From assembly GCA_037126765.1 (NCBI GenBank), contig JBBCBC010000008.1, positions 1,488,001 through 1,552,000 on the forward strand: a DNA stretch of 64,000 bases. Direction: 5' to 3'. The notes under the pieces were generated by a model. It was not told where the DNA came from, ran no database searches, and saw only the letters and a list, made by a program, of their open reading frames with translations. Origin of the DNA: Stenogyne calaminthoides. Taxonomy: Eukaryota; Streptophyta; Magnoliopsida; Lamiales; Lamiaceae. Below, one piece after another: positions 1 to 10,886 of the stretch (positions within the stretch are counted from its first letter, which is position 1; each line of letters begins with the position of its first letter). The translations under genes were made by a program, and so were the position numbers.

Positions 1-720
1 CTTGATGCCTTGTCGAAGAACTCTTACGCTCGCCGTAGAGTGTTATAAAGGTTTGGGCATTCACGAGCATGTTGAAACTTGCCGGACTCTGTTCGAGCAT
101 GGACTACCCGATCCGGAAGAGTCCACCACGGGTCCCACTCCCGGAAAACTTGCGCCCGGTCCGGTGCTTGAGGTACAATCTATGGTCATTCTTGAGAAAG
201 TTTTATGCTCGGTCCCTTAACCTTCATGCCAACTACTTGGCTTTGATCAGAACTTCAAGAAAAGGTGGGGCGAGTTGAACAGACTTCGGGATGAACCGAG
301 GTTGGCTTCGGGGACAATCTTCTTCAAAGACAAGTCGATGCTCACCAAAGCTCGGAGGATGCCCGCGAAGGCTCGTGAAAAAATGCTCGCCGATTTCGGG
401 AAGATGCACACCGCTCGGGAAGATGCTCGCCCGAACAAAGGAGGAATTGATTCATTCTCGGGAGGAGGTGGCCAAGATATCTGAAGAGCTCGGGAGGATA
501 TGAATGTTGAGCTTCGTGAGACTCCGAGCCGGTGTCGAGGCCATGGAAAATGAGAGGGATGCGGTCGGCCAACAAATCATCATTCTTTGAGGAGACCAAC
601 ACCCGTTTGGGTCTCGAAAAATTCAAAGTCGACGATGATGAGTATGTTGATTCCATGTCCAACTTCTCCTACATTTGTGCCTTCCCGATGCTATCGATCT
701 GTTTTGCCATGCATCCGGCT
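1..720 (+). pseudogene. degenerate ORF antisense to gag-pol (possible Tat additional ORF)
   Basis: Short open stretches follow one another in different plus-strand frames and are joined by apparent frameshifts. Frames near 255-440 begin FKKRWGELNRLRDEP; near 425-500 there is a charged, coiled-coil-like stretch containing KEELIHSREEVAKISEELG; and 540-590 continues with EAMENERDAVGQQ. The lysine/glutamate-rich character resembles the C-terminal part of proteins encoded by the additional ORFs that Tat-lineage elements carry beyond pol, often in antisense. The orientation and place here fit that, but I cannot confirm the family. The 5' end of the ORF is outside the window. Confidence 0.4.
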
Positions 721-2231
721 TGACGAACAAATTGCCCCTCTCATATCCGGTTTTCATTGATGCACGATCGACAACCCAGCGGATCGCAACCTCCGATGTT
801 AGATTTGAATGATCGTGTGATTTCTCAGATTCTTCCGAAGGATCAAAGTTGATGATCCGATTCGGATGAGGAAGATGGCTCGAGATATGAATACTGGTGT
901 TCTTTGGTCAAAATCTTGATGCGAGTCCGGGGCCGTCAGTCGCGAGCCAAGCGAAAGGGACCTCACGAGACCGAAAGCGAGAATGTACCTTTCGGGCGAG
1001 CATTTGGTACTGACCATCTTGAAGGAGTTATTCTTTGAGAGAAATTTAAGCATAATTTATTCGACATCTCTCTCCCGTCTACCCCCAATTATGAATTTGC
1101 TCCTTGATGTTATTTTTGTTTTTGTCGAATATCGTTGTTTAATTTTTTTCTTCTTTCTTTTTTTGTTCGAACAATGTCTTTAATACTTGTAGTTTTTTTT
1201 TTGACTTCTTGTCTTTTGTTCGAACATATTTACAACCGAATGGATGGATTACATCTTGGCTATTTTCCTCTAACTTTGATTGTTTGATAATTGTTGAGGA
1301 TGAAATTGATACTTGTGTTGCTTGATGTTTCCTTTGTTCTTGCCGTGTTCGCTTTGTTGCTTTCGGTCTTTGCCCTTTTCTTCTAAATGAATTGAACATT
1401 GGGTTTGCCTATGCCCGCTCGACTTTTTTTTTTTTTTTTGGTTTTGATTGTCTTATTGGCGTTACAATCGGTTGATCGTCTTATTTTAGTGCGACCGGAT
1501 GGGTTACTTTATGAACCCCCTTTCTTGGTTTTGCGATCGTCTTATTTAGGTGCGATCAACGTCTTAGGGCCGTCTTATTTAGCTGCGACCCAAGACTCAT
1601 CACCCCCTTGTTACTACGGGTATCTATAAGTCTGAAGTCGTTTTTGCGATAGCGTACCCATTACTCGCATTTTTTTGTCGGGGAATCGAGTCTGAACTCG
1701 TTTCGTCGGTGAACATAGACTTGGGCTCGTTTGTCTTTGTTCGGGTCGTCCGGCTTAGGTGCAACCTCAAATAGGCTTGAACTAGAAAATCTTAGCGAAC
1801 AAAAGTACATATATTTTTTCCTTTTTCTTTTTGCAACACTTTGTATTCTATTACATCCTTCATATTTGAAGAAGACTAATCTATTACACAACTTATAGAT
1901 ATCAGACTAAGGTTTTGAATTTAAACCTTGTCTTGAGTGATTACCTAACCGCCTCACCTTGTCCGCGGAATTGATGTTGACAAGGATGTGGCACATCATC
2001 TGTCTACCCTTCTTTCTTAGTAACATGCTCAAGCAAAGACAACATAAGCTTTTCGTCCCTCCCGGACAAGTTTTGTGATTATCGCGAGGTCTGCGGGCAT
2101 GAGCATGTGGGCGCATTCTGATTCGCCTAAAAAGGTCGCGAGCAAAATTTTTCAGCTCGCACCATTCTGTCCCCTTCAGTAGATGCCTAAGCATCAGCGT
2201 CCTCATATTGCTTTAAGCGGACACTTTGACA
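721..2231. other. non-coding retrotransposon DNA with short direct repeats
   Basis: No convincing gene. The stretch 1466-1600 repeats a motif of the form CGTCTTATTTAGGTGCGA three or four times with changes, and related GTCTGAACTCGTTT phrases follow to 1740. A pyrimidine run at 2233-2244 reads as GAAGGGGAGGGA on the minus strand and is followed there by TGTCAAAG, which looks like a polypurine tract next to an LTR start, but no LTR partner for that start is visible in the window. Confidence 0.4.
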
Positions 2232-2244
2232 TCCCTCCCCTTCG

Positions 2245-3010
2245 GAGGAGATTTTAGGGATGCATAGGGGACTAGTGATTTACTTCTGCATAAGCAGTGA
2301 GTAACGTGAAGTGGCAACCATAACTCTGCCGAGCATCTTGAGTCCGGCAACGAGCTTCAACCTGTGCTCGTGATGTATATGGGGTAAAAGGCTCGTATCA
2401 GAACAAATGCTCGATTCAGCTGAATGTTTGCTGAATCGAGAGCTGGATTCTTCTACGTCTGGGGGCATACTAAACCAATCTCCTTCTGAGAATTCTAATA
2501 CTTTTCCTTTTTTCTTCTTCATATGTTTTTTCTCTGCTTTTTTCAGCTATCAATATGCCCCTATTTATAGAACTTTCCCAAGCTAGTGCTGGCATAGCTA
2601 GCTGGTGCTAGCTCTCTTATTTTGCTCCGCCTTTTGACATCTGTTCAGCTTTTTGACAGCTCCTGCTCGAAGATTGACTCATCCATGCTTGGTTGCCACC
2701 ACTTGTCAACTCGTTCTGATACGTATCTTCTGTTGACAACTCGTTCTGACACGTATCTTCTGTCTATCGATAGTGCTGGCCAGCATTTCTTTCCTGAAGA
2801 TATGTGTCGAACATAATGTACTCTTCTTTCAGAATCGTCCTACTCGTTTGAACTGAATGGCTGATTATGTTCGGCCCTTTGTGTTCGTTTCAGCTACATC
2901 GGCCATTATGTTCGGCCAACTATGATCACTTCAGCCGTTTAGACGATTTTGTTCCGCCGACACTATGCTCACTTCAGGGGTGTGGACGATTTTGTTCGTC
3001 CGACTCTATG
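2245..3010 (-). repeat. LTR-like regulatory segment, unlike the right LTR
   Basis: On the minus strand a TATA box (CTATAAATAGGGG) lies at about 2559-2571. Upstream of it (2701-2763) is a roughly 33-bp direct repeat containing CAACTCGTTCTGA(T/C)ACGTATCTTCTG, and at 2866-3008 are repeated TATGTTCGGCC and GACGATTTTGTTC phrases. Downstream, TCTGGGGGCATAC at 2458-2470 recurs at 9177-9189 in the right LTR. This is the layout of an LTR with U3 repeats, promoter and R/U5. However its U3 does not resemble the U3 at 9430-10048. It may be a divergent or swapped LTR, or part of a second element. Confidence 0.35.
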
Positions 3011-3017
3011 CTCTCTA

Positions 3018-4060
3018 TTATTGATAGTATTTTTTCAAATTTGACGCATTCCACGAGTAGGACAATGGGATTCCATTCAGGTCTTCCAAGTCATAGGCCC
3101 CGTTTAGCAAACGTTCTGTAACTCTGAATGGACCTTCCCATGCTCGGCCGAACACACCACTTGATACCCCCATTGCTCGCTTTAAAACCAGCTCGCCCAC
3201 ATTGAACCTGCGTGTTCGGACTTTGGAGTTTTAGAACTTCTCTGATCTCTTTTTTGTACATGACATTCTTGAAATCAGCCTCCGTCCTTCTTTCTTCCAA
3301 CAGTTCGTATCGAGGCGGCGCTGCACCGTCATTAATGTGCTCTCCGAAAGACATTGTTCGATGACTTGGAATCTTGATTGCGGGTATAATGACCTCGCAC
3401 CAAATGCCGAGGCAAAGCGGGGTCTCCCGTAGATTGATGTTCGAAAGTTGTTCGATAGGCCCATAATATTTGAGCAACTCTTGACCCATCCATCCCCCTT
3501 GGAATTATCAAGCCCGGGCCTTGAGGGTATGTTTGATGATTTTATTAACGACCTCAACTTGTCCGTTTATTTGGGGATAATCTGAGTTGAGTAGTGTTTT
3601 TTATCCCCAAATGAGCACAATTGCATGCGAATTCACTTCCATCGAACTGTTTGTCGTTATCGATTACTAATGATTGGGGAAGCCCAAATTGACAAATGAT
3701 ATTCTTCCAAATAAAGTTCCACATTCTTTGTTTGGTGATCTTGACAATGGCCTAAACACGCCCATTTAGTATAGTAATCACGGCAACCACATCAAATTTT
3801 ACTCCCGACGTGCAAGTAGGAAATGGGCCGATCAAATCGATCCCCATTTAGCAAATGGCCACGGCTATAAACCCGACACTAATTCTTGGTGGGCTATGAA
3901 TAAGTGGAGCATGTACCGCACTTGTGGCAAAGCCTTGAGCATCTGTGGCGAATCTTTTTGAGGGTTGGCCAATAATAACCTTGTCGATTATTTTGTATGC
4001 TTTAGCGAGCCCACCTTTATGATTTCCGCATACTCCTTCATGGATTTGTTCGGAAGTACC
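3018..4060 (-). pseudogene. Ty3/gypsy integrase region (decayed)
   Basis: The minus strand near 4000-4060 has IHEGVCGNH, matching the zinc-binding N-terminal region of Tat integrases. Around 3808-3847 the frame reads GIDLIGPFPTCTSGVKFDVVAV, the start of the catalytic core. The C-terminal part (3018-3200) reads MGELVLKRAMGVSS, then WEGPFRVTERL and GAYDLEDLNG, ending NASNLKKYYQ, the usual end of gypsy integrases. The intervening core is broken over at least three frames. Integrase would join element cDNA to the chromosome; this copy cannot make an intact enzyme as read. Confidence 0.85.
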
Positions 4061-4379
4061 ACGACCTTCTTCAGGAGTAATACACTTCAAAAGTGGAAGT
4101 GAGAAGCTTATTTTGTATAAATGCTCGTCTATGATAGTATAACCAGCAGATTGTAATCTGAGGCGAGTAGCTTGTGCCTTATTTTCAGGGAGAAGTCCCT
4201 TTTGTAGGTAACTTCGAGATTGAGTCATCAAGTCTCTTGTTACTTCATTCTTGGCGATCATAATTACGGGAACCGATGGCGAACAAGTTAAGGCGACCAC
4301 AATGTATGTTGTGTTTCGTCCTCCCTCCTTCTTTGTTGCCGGGCGTGCCAAAAAATCGACAAAGCAATTACCCAATCGT

Positions 4380-4771
4380 GGTAATTGTTCAATGAAAACT
4401 TGTTCAAAATGCTCGAGCAATTCTTTTGCTAGATGTCGATACTGTGCCATATATTCGCCTCGGGCCTCATACTCACCTGTCACTTGATAAACGATTATCT
4501 GAGAATCGCTATAAATCATCAGCCTCTGAATTCCCATTGTCATTGCCATCTGTAGTCCAGCGATCAAAGCTTCATATTCGGCTTCATTATTTGTAGTTGG
4601 GAAATCAAAACGGATGGTTGTTGTGAATGTTTGCCTGGTTGGGCTGATGAGAACTACGCCTGCTCCGGATCTTAAACTTGTTGATGAGCCATCAACATAC
4701 ATATGCCATGGTTGGTCGATAGCTCTTTCGAGCATTTGAGGATATTTAACTTCGACCATGAAATCGGCCAT
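4380..4771 (-). pseudogene. second (archaeal-type) RNase H of the gypsy element
   Basis: An open frame on the minus strand (3848-4771, 307 codons) begins just before WHMYVDGSSTSLRSGAGVVL, then has NNEAEYEALIAGL and MIYSDSQIIVYQVTGEYEAR. These give the Asp, Glu and Asp of the RNase H active site. The domain follows the RT-linked RNase H and precedes integrase, so the element has two RNase H domains in tandem, a documented mark of the Tat lineage. This is one of the best preserved pieces of the element. Confidence 0.88.
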
Positions 4772-4849
4772 GCTTTGCCGCCTTCATTGTTGTTAGCGGA
4801 AGAACATAATGCCGAGTGTCTAACTCCACCACCCACTTTAATAATCACG

Positions 4850-6070
4850 GTGATGTCAGTCGATTGGAGGACTTGGCGAATGGGAAAGTGGTCGATTACC
4901 TCGGTCGAGTGATCGAAAAAATATGGTCGTAATTTTTGAACACTCATGATGAGGGCATATGCTAATTTTTCCAGTGGCGGGTACCGGAGCTCGGCTTCCT
5001 TAAGCACTTGGCTTACATAGTAAATGGGCAAGTGTATAGTCCTTCGCCTTTCGTCACGAGCACAAAGATCGATCGCATCTCGGATGCAAAGAAGATCTGA
5101 GATAGAGTTGTTCGCCTGGGGACAAGGCTTAGACAATGTCCGAAGTATCTACAAGGTCTTTGATCAATGATTCGAACGCATTTTGGCAATGCTCGGTCCA
5201 TTTGGAATTTCCCTTTCTTTAATGTATCAAAGAAAGGTTTGCATTTGTCTCCGTTTCGTGATATAAACCGAACTTCTACGGAAGCTAAACGTCCGGTTAA
5301 CTTTTGGACCTCTTTCACATTTCTGGTGGCTTGCATATCGAGCATGGCTTAAATATTTGTTGGGTTCGCTTCGATCCCTCGTTGAGTGACCATATGTCGA
5401 GGAATTTTCTGAGTGAACCCAAAGTTTGCATTTTCGTCGGATTTAGCTTCATGTTATACTCCCCGAGTATATCAAACGTTTGTCGAGATGGGTGATGTGG
5501 TCTTCCTTATGTTCGCTTTTTTACCACAATATCATCAATATATACCTCAATTGTTCGGCCGATGTGTTCTTGAACATTTTGTTCACCAAACGTTGATATG
5601 TTTTTGACCGGCATTCTTTAATCCGAGCGGCATGCGTTGCCAGCGATACATGTTCTTTTCACTGTAGAATGCCGTATTCTTTTGATCGTCTGGGTGCATA
5701 GGTATTTGGTGATATCCAAAGAAATGCATCCATGAAAGTCATGAGTTAAGTGGCTTTCTCAGTATTATCGACGGATAATCGATATGCGGCATCGGGAAGT
5801 TATCTTTTGGACAAGCCTTGTTTAGATCCGTGAAATCAATACATAGCCTCCAAGATCCATTAGACTTTATGGACGAGCACGGGGGTTATAAGCCATCTTG
5901 GGCATTTCACCTCTCGAATCGGTTTGTTGTCGAGCAATTTTTTGATTTCACTATTCATTGCCGCGTATTTTTCGGACTAACTTTTTCTGTGGCTTACGGA
6001 TAACTGGAGTTTGTATTGGATCAAGGTTGAGGGAGTGGCATGCATGTTTTGGATCAATGCCCACCATGTC
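4850..6070 (-). pseudogene. reverse transcriptase and first RNase H of the gypsy element
   Basis: Reverse transcriptase is recognised from WRLCIDFTDLNKACPKDNF at about 5802-5860 and from VYIDDIVV with the catalytic YIDD box at 5531-5542 (minus strand). Upstream, KLLDNKPIREVKCPRWL marks the N-terminal part. The connected RNase H reads VLKEAELRYPPLEKLAYAL near 4940-5020 and ends with LRPYF near 4918-4932. Stops and frameshifts occur between these blocks (for example just before the WRLC block). The enzyme would copy element RNA into DNA. Confidence 0.88.
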
Positions 6071-6724
6071 CTCGTGCGACCATGCGAACACATCCAAGTT
6101 TGCCTGAAGATAAGCAATAATTTATGTTCGAATTGGTTCAGGTAATTCCGAACCAATGAACACTTCTAACTTCGGGTCTATTCGAATTCGATGTTGATGG
6201 ACTCGGTTGTTCAATAGGTGTTGCTCGTTTTCTCTTTTGTTTCCACCGAGGATCCTGAATGGACCCCCGGTGTTCATCTTCAACCTCCATGGGTTCGAAA
6301 CCTATGCGAGGTTCTAGGTCTGTTTGCTTGTTCGGCTGATCAATATTCATTTGATCATGGAGATCTGGGGCATGAGCCGCTACCCTAGATTTTATGTTCG
6401 CGCCTTCTGTGTTCGCGCGAAGAGTTGTGCTCGTCAAACTTATGTTCGTCGGAGGATATTGAGGTGAGGCCTTTGCTCGCTGGCTTGACTCACCAATCTC
6501 CCATGTTTGCTCCATCATGTGGACAATATTTTATTTTTCTGGAGCACATGATAGCAAACAATCTCGAGCTTTCTTCTGATCTCCTTTTACGCTTCCTGTT
6601 CCATCTTGTGTTGGAAATTTAACACAATAATAATCGTGAGAAACGGGCCGCTTTAAATTTCTGAATAAGCAGGCGACCTAGGAACCCGTTATTATAAGTA
6701 AACGAACATCGGCGATTACAAAAT

Positions 6725-7060
6725 CTAGCATTCTAGTTTCGTCGAATGTCGGGATTCGAGAGTTGATTCTAACTTCGACTCTAACCTAATCATACCATAG
6801 GGTCGGGATTCTGATTCCCCAAAACCCATTATGGTATGATTACACGGTTCAATATAAGCGCTCAAGTCCCCAACTTGCTTTTCCATCGGTGAAGGGTGTT
6901 GTGAACAAAATGTTCGCGATAAGCTCGGTATCAACCGAGAGTCTTGCACCTTCAACCCGAGGAGACGAGCACTGATGGTTAAGGAGTCGTTGTGGGGAGT
7001 TATGATTCCGTCGAGATGGTCTTCTAAAAACATAATTTGGTGAGAGGGTGGCGTACTAGC
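6725..7060 (-). pseudogene. retropepsin-like protease region, active site altered
   Basis: The minus-strand frame 6725-7219 includes FLEDHLDGIITPHNDSLTIS, the conserved lead-in to the protease of plant gypsy elements. In a neighbouring frame the sequence continues RVEGARLSVDTELIANILF. Family members normally have DTGS or DNGS at this point; here the codons at 6921-6935 read VDTEL. The Gly and Ser of the active-site loop are therefore replaced, consistent with decay. The piece between 6138 and 6720 is the low-conservation linker to RT. Confidence 0.7.
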
Positions 7061-7369
7061 TGATGTGCTCTCCACCTTCACCTGATGGACGCTTTGCATG
7101 GCGCGCATCTCCATCTTTTTTCGTTTGTTCGATAATGTTGGTGCCTGGTAACATCCACCCACTGGACCATATTCAGGACGTATCATCTGAATCTCTTGAC
7201 TTTCTCGACCTCTTCCCACAGTAGGGGGCCCTCTTTTGGGTATTTCAGTCCTTTTTCGTGATTCTTCGGGATCGTTGTCAGATGTTTGTTCGGCTTTACG
7301 TTTAGCCCTTCGATCTTCTGTTTTTTCAGTTCAGGAGTCTCCGCTCACCGGTTTTTTTAAGAATTGGGT

Positions 7370-8910
7370 AAGACGATTATCTTCGTATAGCTTCCAAAGT
7401 TGGCGGAGTAAATTGCGACACTCTTTGATGTTGTGCCCGATGTACTCGTGGTAGTTACAATATTTGGAAGCATTGAGCGATGTTTATCCATTATGATTCT
7501 TCTTAGCCTTTCCAACATGTCGATCTCTCTCGATTTGATTAAAGATTGTCTTATTTAAACGCCCAAAAAAGACTTCGTAGGGCATTTTTTCTGCGCTCTT
7601 TCTTGAATGGTTTGAAAGAGCACGGGGGTTTTTGTACCCCCTTCATTCATCACTTTCTTCCCGAAAACTTTTCCTAGTGGTTGGTTCGACCCAATCGTGA
7701 TTAGGCGAGCAAATCTTGCATGGTTATAATTTTGGCCGCTCGCTTCCGGAACTTCGAGAATATGTGTTGGCCGGTCTTGATGCATGGCCTTCCACATGTC
7801 ATTATTTAGAGTCGGGCCCCGACCACCGCAGAAGGATCTTGGCATCCTCTTCGACGGGGGGCTCCATCATACAAACATTTATCAAATCTTTCTATGTATG
7901 CTCGATCGGACTCACCTTTTTAGTTGGGAGAAATCGTTAACCTTTGTTTTGGTATTTGGCGAGCACACATGGATGAAAAGTGGGACATAAATTGTTGTCC
8001 CAATTGGGCGAAAAGATGTGATAGACGCACCGGCAAAGTAGAAAACCATCTATGTGCCCGATCACCCCCGAGTCATGGGAAATGATCGAAGACCGTGTTG
8101 CGTCTGTGGCCCCATCGCGATCATAAAATATGAATACTTCTTTGAGATGGACATGAGGGTCGACCAAAGATCGAATATGGGAATTGGCGGTCGGGACTTC
8201 GCTACTTTCTCTTGTATTTTGGCCGCCATGATCGCCGGAGATAATGGCGAGCAGGGTATTGTGCTCGTCTGAGGGTGGCCTTTGGTCGCGGCCAGGTCGG
8301 CCTGTAATCCCTCGATGGCTTTCTGATTTCAGAATTTTGTGGGCGAGCAGACTTGGATCGGGGTTGTTTCCCATCATGAGGACCCAAAGTGGGTCATGCT
8401 CGTGATGGGGCAATCCCCCTTTACAAGCTTGTCCTTGACTACCCAATCGATGATGGATAGACAGTTTTGTTCCCGCCGATTTTTGTTCGGCATGCGGACG
8501 ATCACGAAGACCTGAGTGTGCGGGCATGTTTATTGGTTGTTCCTTCCCTGGATCCTGTCGCCTATTATTGCCGATTCGGTCTTTGGCGGAGAGCCTCAAA
8601 CGTCCAAACGCTGATGGTCTAGATCCTTGAGGTTGTTTCGTCATCGGGCGTGTCGCCGTTTTTTTTTCTTCGCCCGCTTCACAATTTTCTTTTTAACTTG
8701 CTCACTATCAGGTGTACGTGAGCGTCGCTCTTCATGATCTTGAGTTTCTAATTTGGCCAATTCTTTCTCAGCCCTCTCTTTCTGCGCTCGCAGCAAGAAA
8801 GTGATGGCTTTTGTCGTGGCCGCCGGATCATTGGCAATATCATCAAGATTGATGGTCTCTACTTCCCGATCTTTGTGAAATTTTGTGGCCGAACCCTCTT
8901 TTTCGATCAT
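7370..8910 (-). pseudogene. gag (capsid and zinc-knuckle-like) region
   Basis: The minus strand from 8910 starts with a charged segment (KERAEKELAKLETQDHEERR, 8641-8910), then a linker (7937-8644), then a capsid stretch near 7860-7970: CSPNTKTKVNDFSQLKR followed one frame over by SDRAYIERFDKCLYDGAP. The zinc-knuckle-like end reads YCNYHEYIGHNIKECRNLL at about 7410-7470. Family Gag proteins of the Tat lineage show the same CxxH...GH...C pattern. At least one frameshift lies inside the capsid block. Confidence 0.75.
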
Positions 8911-9025
8911 GTGGTCGGCTTTGTCCCGACCTCTCCGTTTGTGTGTTCCTAGATTGAGGCATTTTATTTATTTTTTCTGCCTCGGCTCTCTAAGGGTTTG
9001 TGTATGGGTTGGTTTTGGTAAAGTA

Positions 9026-9042
9026 CCCTCCTTCTAGCGCCA
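9026..9042 (-). promoter_or_regulatory. retrotransposon primer binding site
   Basis: The minus strand reads TGGCGCTAGAAGGAGGG two bases downstream of the LTR end (GCAACA at 9045-9050). This position and the TGGCGC start fit a tRNA primer binding site for minus-strand cDNA. Which tRNA it pairs with is not determined here. Confidence 0.7.
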
Positions 9043-9044
9043 GT

Positions 9045-10048
9045 TGTTGCGAGTCATTTTTTATCGAGAGTATTATGTGGCTAATTATGATAACAACTCA
9101 CAAACAAAACATGCACGTGTACGATAAGCTGTAAAAAGGATGAATTTGTTGACCCAGTTCGTCAAGAAATGACTACTCTGGGGGCATACCAAGCCAGGAT
9201 GTGGTATTGCGAGCTTTACACGTACAATTTTTGATACACCTTATGAAGATGAATCATTACAGATGAAGATAATTTGGAGAGTTCGCCTCCGGGTGCTAGG
9301 GTTTCTAGTAGGAATGAATGATCACTCGAATTTTTCTTGTTCCTCACCTCTCAAGCATGGGTATGGCTTTCTGGGAGATTTTTTTCTGAACCTCTCTCTT
9401 CTTCTTTTTTCTTCTTTTTTATAGCACTCAGATAAGCATGAAATTTGGGTTGGCAAGCATGATTTGGAGACTTGGTCATGCAAGAATCCTGGTGATATTG
9501 CCACGTTTCCAACTTCGTCTTCCTGGTTGATCTTGGAGCTTACTTGTCGGTTAAGCACTCTTTTGGTCGTCCAAATTAATCTTTTGCTCGGTTGGATGCT
9601 TTGTTCGCCCCTTTAACCATATCAGTTTTATGCTGGAATATTGTCCTTCTCGAGCACACTGAGCCCTCAGGATGTTCGGATCTTCGGGATATCTGAGTGT
9701 CGAGCACTCGACCGCCGGGATGCGATTCTTGAGAATGTTGTCTTTGCGAGCATCTTGACCCTCGGGATATCCGAGGTCTTGAACATCTTGACCCTCGGGA
9801 TGTCGAGGTCTTGGCTTATCTTGACCCTCGGGATCCGAGGTCTTGAACATCTTGACCCTCAGGATATCTGAGGATTTTGGCCGCCTGAGTCCTCAGATTT
9901 GCTTATGGCCTTCTTGACTTAGCTCATCTGATTCCTTCTTTCCTGTCCTGAGTGGCGAATACTTGTCCATTGGGCATGATTATTTAAATATTACACGTGT
10001 TGCTCTTACGTGTTCGATTAAGCCTGAGTTACTATATCGAACACAACA
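9045..10048 (-). repeat. 5' LTR of the gypsy element
   Basis: The 1004-bp segment starts TGTTG and ends CAACA, a short perfect terminal inverted repeat. It is bounded on the left by the primer binding site and on the right by CATAA, the presumed target duplication. A TATA-like CTATAAAAAAG lies on the minus strand at about 9412-9422. The U3 part carries tandem repeats (9751-9880). The TCTGGGGGCATAC motif at 9177-9189 is shared with the LTR-like segment at 2458. Confidence 0.72.
9751..9880. repeat. tandem repeats in the LTR U3
   Basis: Four units containing CTTGACCCTC(G/A)GGA start at about 9754, 9787, 9820 and 9851, so the period is 31-33 bp. Each unit also contains a short palindrome-like CTCGGGATATCCGAGG or a variant. 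A weaker relative lies at 9655-9705. Repeated U3 units of this sort often act as transcription enhancers in LTRs; that role is inferred. Confidence 0.75.
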
Positions 10049-10886
10049 CATAACAAAATTCAAAGAAAATCTTTCTCCCCTCTTATCCATAATTTTTGAA
10101 AATTACAAGGAAAAATAGGCAACAATATTTATTTTATTTTAAACACCTTTTTCAGTTATTGGACTATATGTTGGGCTACTCAGGGGGCCTTTAGGAGAAT
10201 TAAGATTGGACCTTCTAATGGATCTTGAATTATCAATATTGAGCCACAATATTATTTAAGCTAGGGGTGGACGGTACGACATACCGAAAATTTTCTCGCC
10301 ATACCATTACCGTACTAAAATTTTCGACAATGAAAAAATTTCATACCGTTGTCGTACACTAAAATTCGGTATATAAATTTCGATTATACCAAAATTTTCG
10401 ATATCGATATTACATACCGATCTGATGCGAAATTTCAATATATATTAGGTATACCGAAATATTTTTGGTATACGAAAAATTTTCGGTATACCAAAATTTT
10501 TTAGATATCTGAGGAATTTTTTAAAATTATAATCGAAAATATTTAGGTATACTTAAATATTTATTTTCGGTATACCAAAATTTTCTATATTTTCATACCG
10601 TTATCATGCGAAATTTTTCGATGCGGTATGGTACCATACCGAAAAATTTTTGTATATCGAAAATTTTGATAAAATCGATATTTTTTGGTGCGGTAAGTGC
10701 GGTATACCGGTATTTTTTGGTATTTCCTCCCCTAATTCAAACCCATAAATATTAATTAATCCCACTACATAATTAATATTGCACTATCCATCTTAACCCA
10801 TATTACGGTCAATATGGCTCCGGTTATTATTTCGTGTTTAAGATTATCTAGTCCATTAATTAATTCAAGCCATTTGAAATAGCTTT
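10049..10886. repeat. left arm of large inverted repeat (interrupted)
   Basis: The segments 10049-10261 and 10735-10886 are together the reverse complement of 11592-11950, with high identity over about 360 bp (for example ACTACATAATTAATATTGCA here against TGCAATATTAATTATGTAGT on the right). The arm is split by the MITE at 10262-10734 and cut at its outer end by the gypsy LTR at 10048. The remainder of the arm is expected beyond the left end of that element. Confidence 0.88.
10262..10734. mobile_element. hAT-like MITE, 473 bp
   Basis: The insert starts TAGGGGTGG and ends CCTCCCCTA, imperfect terminal inverted repeats. It is flanked by ATTTAAGC (10254-10261) and ATTCAAAC (10735-10742), an 8-bp duplication with two differences. 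The uninterrupted sequence is visible in the right arm of the inverted repeat near 11740, which lacks the insert, so it acts as an empty-site control. The interior is AT-rich with many GGTATACC and AAAATTTTCGGTATA phrases and no ORF. An 8-bp duplication and a TAGGGGTG terminus fit the hAT superfamily. Confidence 0.8.

Larger units (their letters stand above)
1..10053 (-). mobile_element. Ty3/gypsy LTR retrotransposon, Tat-like, decayed, 3' end outside window
   Basis: Reading leftward on the minus strand, the order is LTR, primer binding site, gag, protease, reverse transcriptase, RNase H, a second RNase H, and integrase, which is the Ty3/gypsy order. The second, archaeal-type RNase H and an antisense ORF beyond integrase are traits of the plant Tat lineage. 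All domains are split over several frames, so the copy is not functional as read. The right LTR ends at 10048 and is followed by CATAA (10049-10053), the probable 5-bp target duplication; the uninterrupted homologous sequence near 11946-11950 (read on the minus strand) also has CATAA at this point. The matching left LTR is not seen, so the element probably extends past base 1. The LTR-like piece at 2245-3010 complicates this model. Confidence 0.82.

Noticed and set aside
2233..2244. Polypurine tract marking the 3' LTR of the gypsy element
   Set aside because: The sequence that would start the LTR (TGTCAAAG) does not match the start of the right LTR, so I did not place an LTR there.
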